A stretch of 40,252 nucleotides of DNA from Limosilactobacillus gorillae (GTDB lineage: Bacteria > Bacillota > Bacilli > Lactobacillales > Lactobacillaceae). A program made the translations under genes and the position numbers. Below are positions 24,605-33,796 of this stretch, piece after piece. The notes beneath the pieces were generated by a model. The model saw only the letters and a program-made list of their open reading frames with translations. It was not told the origin of the DNA and made no database searches. The DNA lies in the NCBI RefSeq assembly GCF_001293735.1, contig NZ_BCAH01000011.1, positions 1 through 40,252 of the forward strand, read 5' to 3'. Positions within the stretch are counted from its first letter, which is position 1. Every line of letters starts with the position of its first letter.

Positions 24605-26107
24605 GTGGCTAAGCAACGTTATGGTGGCATTATCTTTTTGGAGCCTGATCAAGTGGGGCTCCAAATCATTGATCGCCAGGAAAAACAAGTGGTAACAACG
24701 GTCCGGTCGGGAAATTTAAACGTTGGGAGTGAGATGGTTGCCAACTACGCGGAAAACATGGACGCCATCGTCGATAATTTACTTGGCTTTCAGCGGGTCT
24801 TAACGGAATATCAAGTAGATGAGGTTAAATTTTACGGCGCCCTTGAGGATTTGGATGAGGTAACGGCACGCTACGTTGCTGATCAGCTTAGCGTTCGGTG
24901 TGGTCTAGAGATTAGCTGGCTCAGCGATAACCAACTAATTGCAAAAATCCTGGTGGCCATTAAGGATCAGCATAAGCTGGTGGGGATTACAGAAGGGTTT
25001 AATACCTTCGTCCTGCTAGTGGGGCTTTCCACCAGTACCCTGGCCTACTTCAAGAAAGGAGTCTTTGAGACTTCGTGGAACATCGACCTGGGTAAGGCTA
25101 AGATCAGTCAGTTAGCCGACAACCTTCGGCAGACCACCGCCACCCCCAGTGATATCATTTTTGATTACATCAGTAGTAAAGTTGAGTACCTGGTGGGGGA
25201 GCTGGGTGAGATAAAAGGAGCAAATCTAATTGTTCAAGGGGTCTCTGTTTTAGCGGACACCTACTTGACTAAGGAGCAGCCACTGGGGGAAGTTTCCCTA
25301 AGTGATTTTGATACCAGTTACCGGCAGATCATCGATTCCACCAACCAGTACGTTATTAATCATTACCGGGTTGATGAGCAAAGTGTGAGTTGGGTTTTGC
25401 CAGGTTTTTTGATCATTTCGCAGATCTTACGCCTTTTACATGCTAAGCAACTCTACGTGACGAAGATAACTTCCTTTGAGAGCCTGATTAGAGTTCATGA
25501 TGAAAAAAAGGTTCAAATTGACCAAATGATTCGTACCTCGGCTGACAACATCGCCAAGCGATACGGGGTTAAATTGGCGCACCGCTCCTTTGTCACTAAG
25601 GTAACCTTGGAGCTATTTGATGCCTTGGCTCCGATTCACCGCTTGGATGAACACTACCGCTTGTTGGTGGAGATCGCTAGTAAGGTGGATGATATCGGAA
25701 ACTTTATCAGTCCCCAAGGCCATTACCGTCACTCAGCTTATATTTTAGAGGCTAACCCATTGATTGGCCTTTCGGACCAGGACAATCGGGTGATTGCGGA
25801 GGTCTCACGCTACCACTCCTCGGAAAGCCCGGACGTTGATGAGCATCACTACCGGAATATGGATAATGAAATCCAGCTGCCGGTTGCTAAGTTAGCGGCG
25901 ATTTTGCGGGTGGCTGATTCTTTGGACGATTCGCGTCAACAAAAGATCAGTAAGTTAGAGCTCAAATTAGAGGGCGACCGTTTAAAGATATATGCCCATG
26001 CTAGCGATGATTTAGTTTTGGAAAAATGGGCCTTTCAGCGGAAGAATAAGCTCTTTACTGATGTTTATGGGTTGCAACCTGAGTTAATTGCAAGGGGGGA
26101 GAACTAA
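24605..26107 (+). CDS. Degenerate Ppx/GppA-HD domain protein
   Basis: This 500-residue protein has the Ppx/GppA layout: an actin-like N-terminal half (about 1-300) and a C-terminal HD-type helical domain (about 310-500). Key residues are changed in both. The first phosphate-loop signature, IDLGSNSVR in the true Ppx downstream, reads FLEPDQVGL here. The second, DTGGASMEL, reads TEGFNTFVL. The HD dyad is DD in ASKVDDIGNF, though HYRHSAYIL after it is kept. It is probably a regulator or scaffold rather than an active exopolyphosphatase. GTG at 24605 is chosen because GGGGAG sits eight bases upstream; GTG codons at 24596 and 24599 are alternatives. It is adjacent to ppk. Confidence 0.85.
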   Translation: MAKQRYGGIIFLEPDQVGLQIIDRQEKQVVTTVRSGNLNVGSEMVANYAENMDAIVDNLLGFQRVLTEYQVDEVKFYGALEDLDEVTARYVADQLSVRCGLEISWLSDNQLIAKILVAIKDQHKLVGITEGFNTFVLLVGLSTSTLAYFKKGVFETSWNIDLGKAKISQLADNLRQTTATPSDIIFDYISSKVEYLVGELGEIKGANLIVQGVSVLADTYLTKEQPLGEVSLSDFDTSYRQIIDSTNQYVINHYRVDEQSVSWVLPGFLIISQILRLLHAKQLYVTKITSFESLIRVHDEKKVQIDQMIRTSADNIAKRYGVKLAHRSFVTKVTLELFDALAPIHRLDEHYRLLVEIASKVDDIGNFISPQGHYRHSAYILEANPLIGLSDQDNRVIAEVSRYHSSESPDVDEHHYRNMDNEIQLPVAKLAAILRVADSLDDSRQQKISKLELKLEGDRLKIYAHASDDLVLEKWAFQRKNKLFTDVYGLQPELIARGEN

Positions 26108-28336
26108 ATGGACTACAAGGATTTTTACCAGCCGGAAAATTACGTTAACCGAGAACTTTCCTGGATTGATTTCAACGGCCGCGTGCTTGAAGAAGCGGCA
26201 ACGCCCACCAATCCGCTACTCGAGCGTGCTAACTTTCTAGGAATTACCCAGAGTAACGTCGATGAGTTCTTCATGGTGCGGGTGGCTTCCCTGAGTAAAT
26301 TAGCAGCAGCCGGGGTTACCACGACCGATGCCTCGGGAATGACCCCGGCTGCCCAGTTAGCGGCGGTTAACGAAAAGGAACATCAGATGGTTGCCCGTCG
26401 CTACCAGGTCTATAAGGAGATTTTGCTTCCTGCCCTGGAAGATAAGGATATTCACATTGTGCCCGTTAAGAGCCTAAACGAGCACCAGCAAGATTACCTA
26501 CAGCGCTACTTTAATGATGAGCTACTACCCGTCTTGACGCCAATGGCCGACGACTCATCCCGACCTTTTCCCTTCATATCGAATAACTCCTTGAACGTGG
26601 CTGTTAAGCTGGTGCGGACCGCTCCGGTGACTTCAACCAAGGAGGTTTTGGAAGGCGATCAGGAAGTGGTGACCACAATTTCCCAACCTCACGAAAAAAA
26701 AGCACAGAACGGGCGAAACGAGGAAGAGTTTGCAACTGTTCGGGTTCCAGAGGTCTATAAACGGTTGGTGAAGATGCCATCTGTCAACACCTTTGTCCTA
26801 TTAGATGATGTGATCAAGACCTTTATCAGTGTCCTCTTTCCGGGCTACGCCGTACAAGCAACGGGAACCTATCGGGTTGTTCGGGACATGGATCTAGACG
26901 TTGCCGAAGAAGATACCTCGGACCTTTTACGGGCTGTTCAACACCAGTTACGTGAGCGGGAACATGGCCACGTAATTCGCCTGGAGGTCGAGCAGGAAAT
27001 TGATCCCTGGCTGGAAGCACACCTGATTGACAACTTAAAGGTCAGGGAAGAAGGGGTCTATCGGATTTCAGGTCCCGTCGACTTGACCTTTTTGAAGAAG
27101 CTGTCGGGAATGGTAACCGACCACCAAGAGGATCGCTATAACAAATTTGTTCCGTACTTGGCGCCTGAATTAGACATGGAACATAACCTCTTTGATGCAA
27201 TCAGGCAAAAAGACCACCTGATGCAACATCCCTATGACGACTTTCAAGCCGTTGTGAACTTTATTCACCAGGCAGCAACGGATCCTAAGACCCTGGCAAT
27301 TAAGATGACTCTGTACCGGGTTTCGGGAAACTCGCCGATCATTAAGTACTTGGGAATGGCTGCCCAACAAGGGAAACAGGTGACGGTGCTGGTGGAAGTA
27401 AAGGCCCGCTTTGACGAGCAAAATAACGTTCACTGGGCCCGGCGTCTGGAACGGATGGGCTGTCACGTTATTTATGGACTGGTGGGTTTGAAGACTCATT
27501 GCAAGTTAGCGCTGGTCATCCGGCGAGATGAAGACGGGATTCGCCGTTATATGCACCTTGGAACGGGGAATTATAACGACGTAACTGCTAACTTCTACAC
27601 CGACATGGGACTTTTCACTTGTGATTATGAATTGGGTGTGGACCTGACCAACCTTTTCAACATGCTGTCTGGTTTTGCCCGACCACAGTACTTCCATAAA
27701 CTGCGGGTTTCACCGGGGGGAATTCGCAACTTTATCAACGAAAAAATTGATGAGCAAATCGAGGTTGCCAGCAAGGGGCTACCTGCAAAGATTCGAATGA
27801 AGATGAACTCCTTATCCGATAAGCAGATTATTGCTCACCTTTACGCAGCGGCGGCGGCGGGAGTTAAAGTTGAACTCTTAATCCGTGGGATTACCTGTCT
27901 ACGTAACGACTTACCGGCGCTACATGATAATATTACGGTGCACTCAATTGTAGGCCGGTTCTTGGAGCACTCACGGATTTACTACTTTGAAGCTAACGGG
28001 CACTCCGAAATCTACCTGGCTTCAGCTGACATGATGACTCGTAACCTCAATCGGCGGGTTGAAGAGTTGTTCCCGGTCACACAAGAAGACACCAAGGCCC
28101 GGGCGATCGCCATTTTTGATTCAATGTGGCAAGATGACGTTAAGACGCGGGTCTTAAAGGGGGACCACTACACCCCACTGAAGCCTGGGGGACAATTTAA
28201 CTGCCAAGAGTTCTTTATTAAACAGGTTCGCCAGGAGGAACGCGGCCAACGCCAAGAACAAAAGAACCGGCGTCACTTAACTAACGTTTTTGAAACCCTG
28301 AGTCGTCACGTAAGTAACTTACATCTCAAGAACTAG
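26108..28336 (+). CDS. ppk: Polyphosphate kinase 1
   Basis: Ppk reversibly transfers the terminal phosphate of ATP to polyphosphate. The 742-residue length fits PPK1. The N-terminal domain begins NRELSWIDFNGRVLEEA. The phosphorylated-His region is MHLGTGNYNDVTANFYTD, and the second catalytic His is in VGRFLEHSRIYYF. KMTLYRVSGNSPI contributes to the ATP site. All domains appear intact. Its ATG immediately follows the stop of the Ppx-HD gene, with GGGGGGAG upstream. With its flanking Ppx proteins it sets cellular polyphosphate, relevant to stress and phosphate storage. Confidence 0.97.
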   Translation: MDYKDFYQPENYVNRELSWIDFNGRVLEEAATPTNPLLERANFLGITQSNVDEFFMVRVASLSKLAAAGVTTTDASGMTPAAQLAAVNEKEHQMVARRYQVYKEILLPALEDKDIHIVPVKSLNEHQQDYLQRYFNDELLPVLTPMADDSSRPFPFISNNSLNVAVKLVRTAPVTSTKEVLEGDQEVVTTISQPHEKKAQNGRNEEEFATVRVPEVYKRLVKMPSVNTFVLLDDVIKTFISVLFPGYAVQATGTYRVVRDMDLDVAEEDTSDLLRAVQHQLREREHGHVIRLEVEQEIDPWLEAHLIDNLKVREEGVYRISGPVDLTFLKKLSGMVTDHQEDRYNKFVPYLAPELDMEHNLFDAIRQKDHLMQHPYDDFQAVVNFIHQAATDPKTLAIKMTLYRVSGNSPIIKYLGMAAQQGKQVTVLVEVKARFDEQNNVHWARRLERMGCHVIYGLVGLKTHCKLALVIRRDEDGIRRYMHLGTGNYNDVTANFYTDMGLFTCDYELGVDLTNLFNMLSGFARPQYFHKLRVSPGGIRNFINEKIDEQIEVASKGLPAKIRMKMNSLSDKQIIAHLYAAAAAGVKVELLIRGITCLRNDLPALHDNITVHSIVGRFLEHSRIYYFEANGHSEIYLASADMMTRNLNRRVEELFPVTQEDTKARAIAIFDSMWQDDVKTRVLKGDHYTPLKPGGQFNCQEFFIKQVRQEERGQRQEQKNRRHLTNVFETLSRHVSNLHLKN

Positions 28337-28349
28337 AAGGGAGATCGCA

Positions 28350-29303
28350 ATGGCAACCAATTTGAAGGTTATTGATCTGGGCTCTAACTCAGTACGGCTA
28401 AGAATTACCAAGATCTTAGACAGTGGTCAAACGGAGTTGGTTCGTTACGAAAAAGAGTATGTTCGCCTCTCTGAAAATATGGGATCCGAACGGCTGTTAA
28501 AAAAAGAGCCAATGGAACGGACCCTAAAGGCACTTAAAAACTTTAAGGCCATTTATGAGCAGTTTGATGGTGAGATCATCGCGGTGGCTACGGCTGCGGT
28601 TCGCCAAGCCACCAACCAGCGGGAGTTCTTGCAGCGGGTTAAAGATGAGGTGGGCTTAAAGATCAAGGTAATCTCTGGGAAGCGGGAAGCCTATCTCGAT
28701 TACTTAGGGGTATCAAGAACGCTACCGCTTGAAAATGGGATTATCATTGATACCGGAGGAGCCTCGATGGAATTGATCTTAGTTGATCAGGGACAAGCTG
28801 AGGAGACGGTCTCCCTGCCAATTGGGTCCGTTTTGTTGTCTCAGCAGTATAACCTTGCTGATCAGGTAAGTGCTGTCGATCTATACGAGGCCATAATTAA
28901 GGTTGATGAGGTCCTGTCTAGCCAGCGGTGGCTAAATCGAGCGCGCCACACCCGGGTAGTGGCCCTTGGAGGCTCTAACCGGGCGTTAGCTAAAATGTAT
29001 CGTTGGCGTCTGGCGGCCGGCGAGGGGGTACCAATGCCCGTTCACGGCCTAACGATGCAAACTGTGGATGCTTATGAGATGATGGAGGAGCTGTTGCGGA
29101 TGAACCGGGAGCAACGGGGGAAGGTCCGCGGGATTTCGGCGGCCCGGGCAGACGTGATTATTGGGGGATTGTTACCAATCATGGCCCTCTTACGCCAGTT
29201 GAGTATGAATCAAGTAATGTTTTCTAGTAATGGGTTGCGAGAGGGGCTTTTATTTGAATACATTGATCAAAAATTTGGTGGCTTTCGGACGGATCGAGCA
29301 TAG
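28350..29303 (+). CDS. ppx: Exopolyphosphatase (Ppx/GppA family)
   Basis: This 317-residue member of the Ppx/GppA family is the short, two-subdomain form without an HD domain. It removes terminal phosphates from polyphosphate, or hydrolyses pppGpp in the GppA subgroup. The catalytic signatures are intact: VIDLGSNSVRLRI near the N-terminus and IIDTGGASMELIL near 130, plus ALGGSNRALAKM. GAAGGGAG precedes the ATG, 13 bases after ppk. It completes the ppx-ppk-ppx operon. Confidence 0.93.
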   Translation: MATNLKVIDLGSNSVRLRITKILDSGQTELVRYEKEYVRLSENMGSERLLKKEPMERTLKALKNFKAIYEQFDGEIIAVATAAVRQATNQREFLQRVKDEVGLKIKVISGKREAYLDYLGVSRTLPLENGIIIDTGGASMELILVDQGQAEETVSLPIGSVLLSQQYNLADQVSAVDLYEAIIKVDEVLSSQRWLNRARHTRVVALGGSNRALAKMYRWRLAAGEGVPMPVHGLTMQTVDAYEMMEELLRMNREQRGKVRGISAARADVIIGGLLPIMALLRQLSMNQVMFSSNGLREGLLFEYIDQKFGGFRTDRA

Positions 29304-29311
29304 TTATTATG

Positions 29312-29347
29312 GTTGAAAACGCTTTTCTTAGTAAAGTGTGGTACAAT
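29312..29347 (+). promoter_or_regulatory. galE promoter with cre-like site
   Basis: TTGAAAACGCTTTTC at 29313-29327 resembles a catabolite responsive element (one departure from WTGNAANCGNWNNCW) and has GAAAA/TTTTC arms. An extended -10, TGGTACAAT, lies at 29339-29347 without a good -35. CcpA control is inferred. Confidence 0.5.
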
Positions 29348-29392
29348 CTGGTTGTAGTAAAAATTTAGTAAAATTGAAAGGATGATAAGCGC

Positions 29393-30388
29393 ATGGCAAT
29401 CTTAGTTGCTGGTGGGGCGGGGTACATCGGTTCCCACATGGTAAAAGACCTAGTCGAACATGGCGAGGAGGTCGTGGTTGCAGATAATCTCTCAACTGGT
29501 CACCGGAAGGCGATTGACGCCCGGGCAAAGTTTTATAATGGGGATATTCGAGACCGGGCTTTTTTAGATCGGATCTTCATTAACGAAGACATTAAGGCGG
29601 TTGTTCACTTCGCAGCTTTCTCGATCGTTCCAGAATCAATGAGTGAACCGCTCAAGTACTTTGACAACAATACTGGGGGCATGATCACCCTTTTGGAAGC
29701 AATGCGCGACTTCAAGATTAAGTACATTGTCTTCTCCTCCACGGCAGCAACTTACGGCGTACCAGAGCACATGCCAATCAAGGAGACTGATCCGCAAAAG
29801 CCAATTAACCCTTATGGCCTGTCCAAGCTAATGATGGAACACATGATGGAATGGGCCGATAAGGCTTATGGGGTCAAGTTTGTTGCGCTTCGTTACTTCA
29901 ACGTGGCTGGGGCAGCACCGGATGGAACGATCGGTGAAGACCATGGTCCAGAAACGCACTTGGTACCAATTATCATGCAGGTTGCCCAAGGGAAGCGGGA
30001 CGAGTTATCAATCTTTGGTGATGACTATGATACGCCGGATGGAACCAACGTTCGTGATTATGTTCACGTGATGGACCTGGCTGACGCTCACATTCTGGCT
30101 CTTAAGTACCTCTTTGCCGGTAATGAATCTAACGCCTTTAACCTGGGCTCTTCAACCGGTTTTTCCAACAAGCAAATGTTAGAGGCTGCCCGGGAAGTAA
30201 CGGGTAAAGAAATTCCGGCTAAGATGGCCCCACGGCGCCCAGGCGACCCTGACTCGCTGGTAGCCGCCTCCGACAAGGCCCGGACCGTGCTTGGTTGGAA
30301 GCCAAACTTTGACGATGTCCATGATATTATTGCCACCGCGTGGAAATGGCATGAAAGCCACCCGCAAGGTTATAATGACCGCAACTAA
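29393..30388 (+). CDS. galE: UDP-glucose 4-epimerase
   Basis: GalE interconverts UDP-glucose and UDP-galactose using bound NAD+, linking galactose use (Leloir pathway) with cell-wall and exopolysaccharide precursors. In 331 residues the Rossmann motif GGAGYIGSH is at 7-15, the Ser/Thr segment SSTAATYG near 122, and the catalytic YxxxK is YGLSKL near 147. GAAAGGATG precedes the ATG. It is a single gene here, away from other gal genes, behind a cre-like site. Confidence 0.96.
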   Translation: MAILVAGGAGYIGSHMVKDLVEHGEEVVVADNLSTGHRKAIDARAKFYNGDIRDRAFLDRIFINEDIKAVVHFAAFSIVPESMSEPLKYFDNNTGGMITLLEAMRDFKIKYIVFSSTAATYGVPEHMPIKETDPQKPINPYGLSKLMMEHMMEWADKAYGVKFVALRYFNVAGAAPDGTIGEDHGPETHLVPIIMQVAQGKRDELSIFGDDYDTPDGTNVRDYVHVMDLADAHILALKYLFAGNESNAFNLGSSTGFSNKQMLEAAREVTGKEIPAKMAPRRPGDPDSLVAASDKARTVLGWKPNFDDVHDIIATAWKWHESHPQGYNDRN

Positions 30389-30390
30389 TA

Positions 30391-30433
30391 CTAAAAAGGC
30401 TAGTGTGTCGATCGAGCACACTAGCCTTTTTAG
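30391..30433. terminator. Bidirectional terminator between galE and the GlnL-like gene
   Basis: CTAAAAAGGCTAGTGTG (30391-30407) and CACACTAGCCTTTTTAG (30417-30433) form a perfect 17-bp stem with a 9-base loop. It serves both convergent genes; the minus-strand stop codon lies inside its right arm. Confidence 0.95.
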
Positions 30434-31290
30434 TTTACACTGTTAAGGCCGCGGGAGGATTCCTGCAGGAGGCCGTCAAAGAAGTGTTGAATCGAAACTT
30501 GGCCTCGTCGAACGTCTTCGTTATTACGCAGGCGCTGAATTTCGATGTGGATGTTTTGGTATTCAAAGAGGTTATTAGCGTATTCCAGGAGGATATCGTT
30601 TTCCGGGTAGTCCATGCACATAGTGGCGAGATTAGTAATCCCCACCCGTAGTGCCCGGCGGATCCGTTGGAAGGTAATCTTCTTTTCGTGGTCGGAGATG
30701 TGGAAGTCGCGTTGATAATCCAATGAGGAAAAGGTAATTTTTTGATCAATCATCACTCGGATGATCTTCCGGATGTCTTTACTACCGGTTTCGGCCGCGA
30801 TACCTAAAAAGCGCAAGACTTCATCGACGTGGTCCATTTGACGTCGTTGGGTTGATTGGGGTCGGTTGTAAGGGGCGATCGATGATGAAGCAATTTCGTA
30901 AATCTGGTTTACCCGATTGAGTAATCGGACGTGGGTGGCCACCTGGCGAATGATTGAACGGGTCTCGGTGCGATTGAGGGGGAGGGGCAAGTAAAAGTCA
31001 CACCCGGCCCGGTAGGCCTCCTCCTTGATGGCCTGTGAAGTACTTGGTCCAATCATAATGAAGTGGGGGCGGTTATTTACCTGCTGAAGGCGGTGAATCA
31101 TTTCGACTCCACTCATGCCAGGGACCTGGTAGGAAACGATCATGATATCGACGCGCAGTTGAAGAAGTTCTTCGTAGGCGCGGTTGGGGTCAGCAGTTAA
31201 TCCAACAAGGGTGTTATCAAAGTCGTTTTCAATTAAATCACGAAGAAGGGTGATGCTTGCTTGATCACTTTCGAGAAGGTAGAAGTTCAT
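30430..31290 (-). CDS. GlnL/YcbB-like regulator with degenerate receiver domain
   Basis: This 286-residue protein resembles the GlnL/YcbB class: an N-terminal CheY-like receiver (about 1-120) and a C-terminal YcbB-type DNA-binding region (about 135-275; FLGIAAETGSKDIRKIIRVM, KITFQRIRRALRVGITNLATMCMDYPENDILLEY). The receiver has lost its chemistry: the phosphoacceptor position is Ser53 (IMIVSYQVPGMSG), the conserved Lys is Leu103 (DFYLPLPLN), and the acidic pair is altered to ESD at 7-9. No kinase gene is next to it. It is divergent from the arginine deiminase genes, so control of nitrogen or arginine metabolism is possible but unproven. AAAGGA precedes the ATG. Confidence 0.8.
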   Translation of the reverse strand: MNFYLLESDQASITLLRDLIENDFDNTLVGLTADPNRAYEELLQLRVDIMIVSYQVPGMSGVEMIHRLQQVNNRPHFIMIGPSTSQAIKEEAYRAGCDFYLPLPLNRTETRSIIRQVATHVRLLNRVNQIYEIASSSIAPYNRPQSTQRRQMDHVDEVLRFLGIAAETGSKDIRKIIRVMIDQKITFSSLDYQRDFHISDHEKKITFQRIRRALRVGITNLATMCMDYPENDILLEYANNLFEYQNIHIEIQRLRNNEDVRRGQVSIQHFFDGLLQESSRGLNSVN

Positions 31291-31325
31291 ACTACCGATC
31301 CTTTCGTATTGGTTCTGAAGTAAAT

Positions 31326-31349
31326 TGAAGGGGCGCTCCCCCTTTCAAT
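31326..31349 (-). repeat. Hairpin in the 5' leader of the GlnL-like gene
   Basis: On the minus strand ATTGAA-GGGG arms pair with CCCC-TTCAAT around a short loop with one bulge, just upstream of the regulator's Shine-Dalgarno. No U-run follows, so it is not an obvious terminator. It may be an operator or a leader structure. Confidence 0.35.
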
Positions 31350-31596
31350 CACCAAAATAAAAACAATTACCATTTAATAAATAGTATTTTTAATGACTTT
31401 TAGCAATAGATTGTACTTAAATTTAACTTATTTTATTAAGAAAAGGGTAGTAACGTAACTATACGTGGGGTGAGCGGATATAATTAAAGCGAAGCACTTT
31501 CTGAATAAAGTCGAAGAGTTTTGAAGTAATCTGAAGAACAACTCTTTTGTAAATTCAATTGCTAAAAAAGTATAGGAAATGGGTAAAAGCGATCAC

Positions 31597-31620
31597 ATAT
31601 TGAATATAAACATTCAATAT
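31597..31620. promoter_or_regulatory. ARG-box-like palindrome upstream of arcB
   Basis: ATATTGAAT (31597-31605) and ATTCAATAT (31612-31620) form a perfect 9-bp inverted repeat around 6 bases. The TGAATA/TATTCA-type half-sites match ArgR operators of Gram-positive bacteria, and further half-sites occur near 31500, 31553 and 31640. The centre is about 130 bp upstream of the predicted arc start site, which suits activation by ArgR/ArcR-type proteins. The 487-base gap contains no gene that I can support; TATAAT at 31479-31484 may belong to another promoter. Confidence 0.6.
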
Positions 31621-31701
31621 GTAAAATGATGCGTTTGTATTCACAGGTGATAGCAGAAGAAAATAAAATTGAGTCGTTTTTTTGATGATATCAGGAACTT
31701 T

Positions 31702-31731
31702 TTGATGACGTTTGAAAGCGCTGACTATACT
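31702..31731 (+). promoter_or_regulatory. arc promoter overlapped by a cre site
   Basis: TTGATG (31702-31707) and TATACT (31726-31731) are 18 bases apart, about 47 bases before arcB. TGAAAGCGCTGACT at 31713-31726 matches the CcpA consensus TGWAANCGNTNWCA at all but the last base and fills the spacer. CcpA binding would therefore block the polymerase directly, giving glucose repression of arginine catabolism. Confidence 0.75.
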
Positions 31732-31777
31732 AAAAATTGTAGAAAGAACACTGATAGATTAAAGGAGGGCCTAAATT

Positions 31778-32779
31778 ATGGCTTTTAACTTACGTAACCG
31801 TAGTTTCTTAACTTTGGCTGACTTCAACACTCGTGAAATGGAATACATGCTTGACCTAGCTGAAGATTTGAAGAAGGCTAAGTACGCTGGGACGGAACAG
31901 CAACACTTAAAGGGTAAGAACATCGCTTTAATCTTTGAAAAGAGTTCTACGCGGACCCGTTGCTCCTTTGAAGTGGGGGCAAAGGACCAGGGTGCTCACG
32001 TAACTTACTTAGGACCATCTGGTTCTCACATTGGTCACAAGGAATCAGTTAAGGATACTGCTCGAGTTCTTGGAGGAATGTTTGACGGGATCGAATACCG
32101 GGGCTTTTCACAACGCAATGTTGAAATTCTGGCTGAATACTCTGGGGTTCCAGTTTGGAACGGCCTGACCGATGAGGACCACCCAACCCAAGTTCTGGCC
32201 GATTTCTTAACTGCCCATGAAGTATTGAAAAAGCCGTACCAACAAATTAAATTTGCCTTTGTTGGTGACGGTCGTGATAATGTTTCCAACGCCTTAATGC
32301 TCGGGGCAGCCGTAATGGGGATGGAATACCACGTGGTAACGCCAAAGGAACTTGAACCGGAAGCAGCAACCTTGGCTAAGGCAAATGAAATCGCTGAAAA
32401 GACCGGCGCCAAGATTGTGGTCACTAATGATATTAAGGCCGGTGTTAAGGGAATGGACGTTATTTACGCTGACGTTTGGGTTTCCATGGGTGAATCCGAT
32501 GATATGTGGGCAAAGCGGATTGAATTACTCAAGCCATACCAAGTTACCAAGGAAGTCATGGAAGCAACCGAAAACCCAAAGGCCATCTTCGAACACTGCC
32601 TACCAGCCTTCCACAATACCGAAACGGAAGTCGGAAAGGAAATTGCTGAAAAGTTTGGCTTAACTGAAATGGAAGTTACCGACGAAGTCTTTGAAAGCGA
32701 ACAATCCGTGGTCTTCCGTGAAGCAGAAAACCGGATGCACACGATTAAGGCTGTTATGGTAGCAACTCTGGGTGACTAA
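31778..32779 (+). CDS. arcB: Ornithine carbamoyltransferase, catabolic
   Basis: ArcB phosphorolyses citrulline to ornithine and carbamoyl phosphate, the second step of the arginine deiminase pathway. The 333-residue protein has the carbamoyl-phosphate motif [10 protein letters not shown] (about 56-65), the ornithine-binding HCLPAFHN near 270, and [13 protein letters not shown]-type residues in the middle ([10 protein letters not shown]). The catabolic assignment is from linkage to arcC and arcA. AAAGGAGGG precedes the ATG. It is the first gene of the cluster, unlike the common arcA-first order. Confidence 0.97.
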   Translation: MAFNLRNRSFLTLADFNTREMEYMLDLAEDLKKAKYAGTEQQHLKGKNIALIFEKSSTRTRCSFEVGAKDQGAHVTYLGPSGSHIGHKESVKDTARVLGGMFDGIEYRGFSQRNVEILAEYSGVPVWNGLTDEDHPTQVLADFLTAHEVLKKPYQQIKFAFVGDGRDNVSNALMLGAAVMGMEYHVVTPKELEPEAATLAKANEIAEKTGAKIVVTNDIKAGVKGMDVIYADVWVSMGESDDMWAKRIELLKPYQVTKEVMEATENPKAIFEHCLPAFHNTETEVGKEIAEKFGLTEMEVTDEVFESEQSVVFREAENRMHTIKAVMVATLGD

Positions 32780-32792
32780 GGAGTGAGGATTC

Positions 32793-33722
32793 ATGTCAAA
32801 AGTTGTCGTTGCTCTAGGGGGCAATGCCTTAGGCAAGTCTCCTGAAGAACAGCTGAAGTTGGTTAAAAATACTGCTTCATCTTTAATTGGCCTTATCCAG
32901 GCCGGGAACCAAGTGGTAATCAGCCACGGGAATGGTCCCCAAGTTGGCCAAATCAACCTGGGGATGGATTTTGCCGCCCAAAACGGCAAGACGGCTGCCT
33001 TCCCCTTTCCGGAGTGTGGGGCAATGAGCCAGGGCTACATTGGCTATCACCTGCAACAGAGCCTGCAAAACGAACTGCATAAGCGGGGGATGGAAAAGGA
33101 TGTTGTGACGACGGTGACCCAAGTGGTTGTTGACCCAAGTGATCAAGCCTTTGAAAAGCCAACTAAGCCAGTTGGTGATTTTTACACCAAGGAACAAGCG
33201 GCCCAAATTGAAGAAGAGAAGGGTTACACCTTTGTTGAAGACGCGGGACGTGGCTACCGGCAAGTGGTCCCATCGCCACTGCCAAAACGGATCGTGGAAT
33301 TGAACAGCATTGAAACCCTGATTGAAAATGGGACCCTAGTGATTGCTGCTGGTGGTGGGGGCGTACCAGTTGTTGAAAAGGATGGTCTTCTGACTGGTGT
33401 GCCAGCTGTGATTGATAAGGACCGTTCAAGTGCCCTCTTAGCCGATGACGTTGATGCTGATCAGTTGATCATTCTAACGGCAGTTGACTACGTTTATGTT
33501 AACTATAACAAACCGGATGAAAAGAAGCTGACCGAGTTAAGTGTACAAGAGGCCCAGGAACTGATCGACGCTGATCAATTCCCGGCGGGCTCGATGCTAC
33601 CAAAGATTCAAGCATGTCTGTCGTTTGTTAAGGATCACCCAAAGCGCAAGGCCATCATTACCTCACTCGCTGGCTTGGATCAGGCCCTTGAGGGAAAGCT
33701 AGGGACCATTATTCACGCTTAA
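32793..33722 (+). CDS. arcC: Carbamate kinase
   Basis: ArcC makes ATP from carbamoyl phosphate and ADP, the energy-yielding step of arginine deimination, releasing ammonia and CO2. In 309 residues it opens [18 protein letters not shown], then has [17 protein letters not shown] (about 44-60) and [14 protein letters not shown] near 190, all amino-acid-kinase-family landmarks. It lies 13 bases after arcB with AAGGAGTGAGG before the ATG, so the two are co-transcribed. Confidence 0.97.
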   Translation: MSKVVVALGGNALGKSPEEQLKLVKNTASSLIGLIQAGNQVVISHGNGPQVGQINLGMDFAAQNGKTAAFPFPECGAMSQGYIGYHLQQSLQNELHKRGMEKDVVTTVTQVVVDPSDQAFEKPTKPVGDFYTKEQAAQIEEEKGYTFVEDAGRGYRQVVPSPLPKRIVELNSIETLIENGTLVIAAGGGGVPVVEKDGLLTGVPAVIDKDRSSALLADDVDADQLIILTAVDYVYVNYNKPDEKKLTELSVQEAQELIDADQFPAGSMLPKIQACLSFVKDHPKRKAIITSLAGLDQALEGKLGTIIHA

Positions 33723-33796
33723 GTCCCGCGTAACAGGGTATGCAAGTTTGTGAAGAAATTTGGAAATGAATACTTAGATAAGGAGTGCGAGAAACA

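Noticed and set aside
30403-30651. 82-residue plus-strand reading frame after galE
   Set aside because: It starts within the bidirectional terminator and is antisense to the GlnL-like gene.
31575-31630. Short reading frame in the arc upstream region as a leader peptide
   Set aside because: The 16-codon frame is made largely of the ARG-type palindrome, has no properly spaced ribosome binding site, and is far from arcB.
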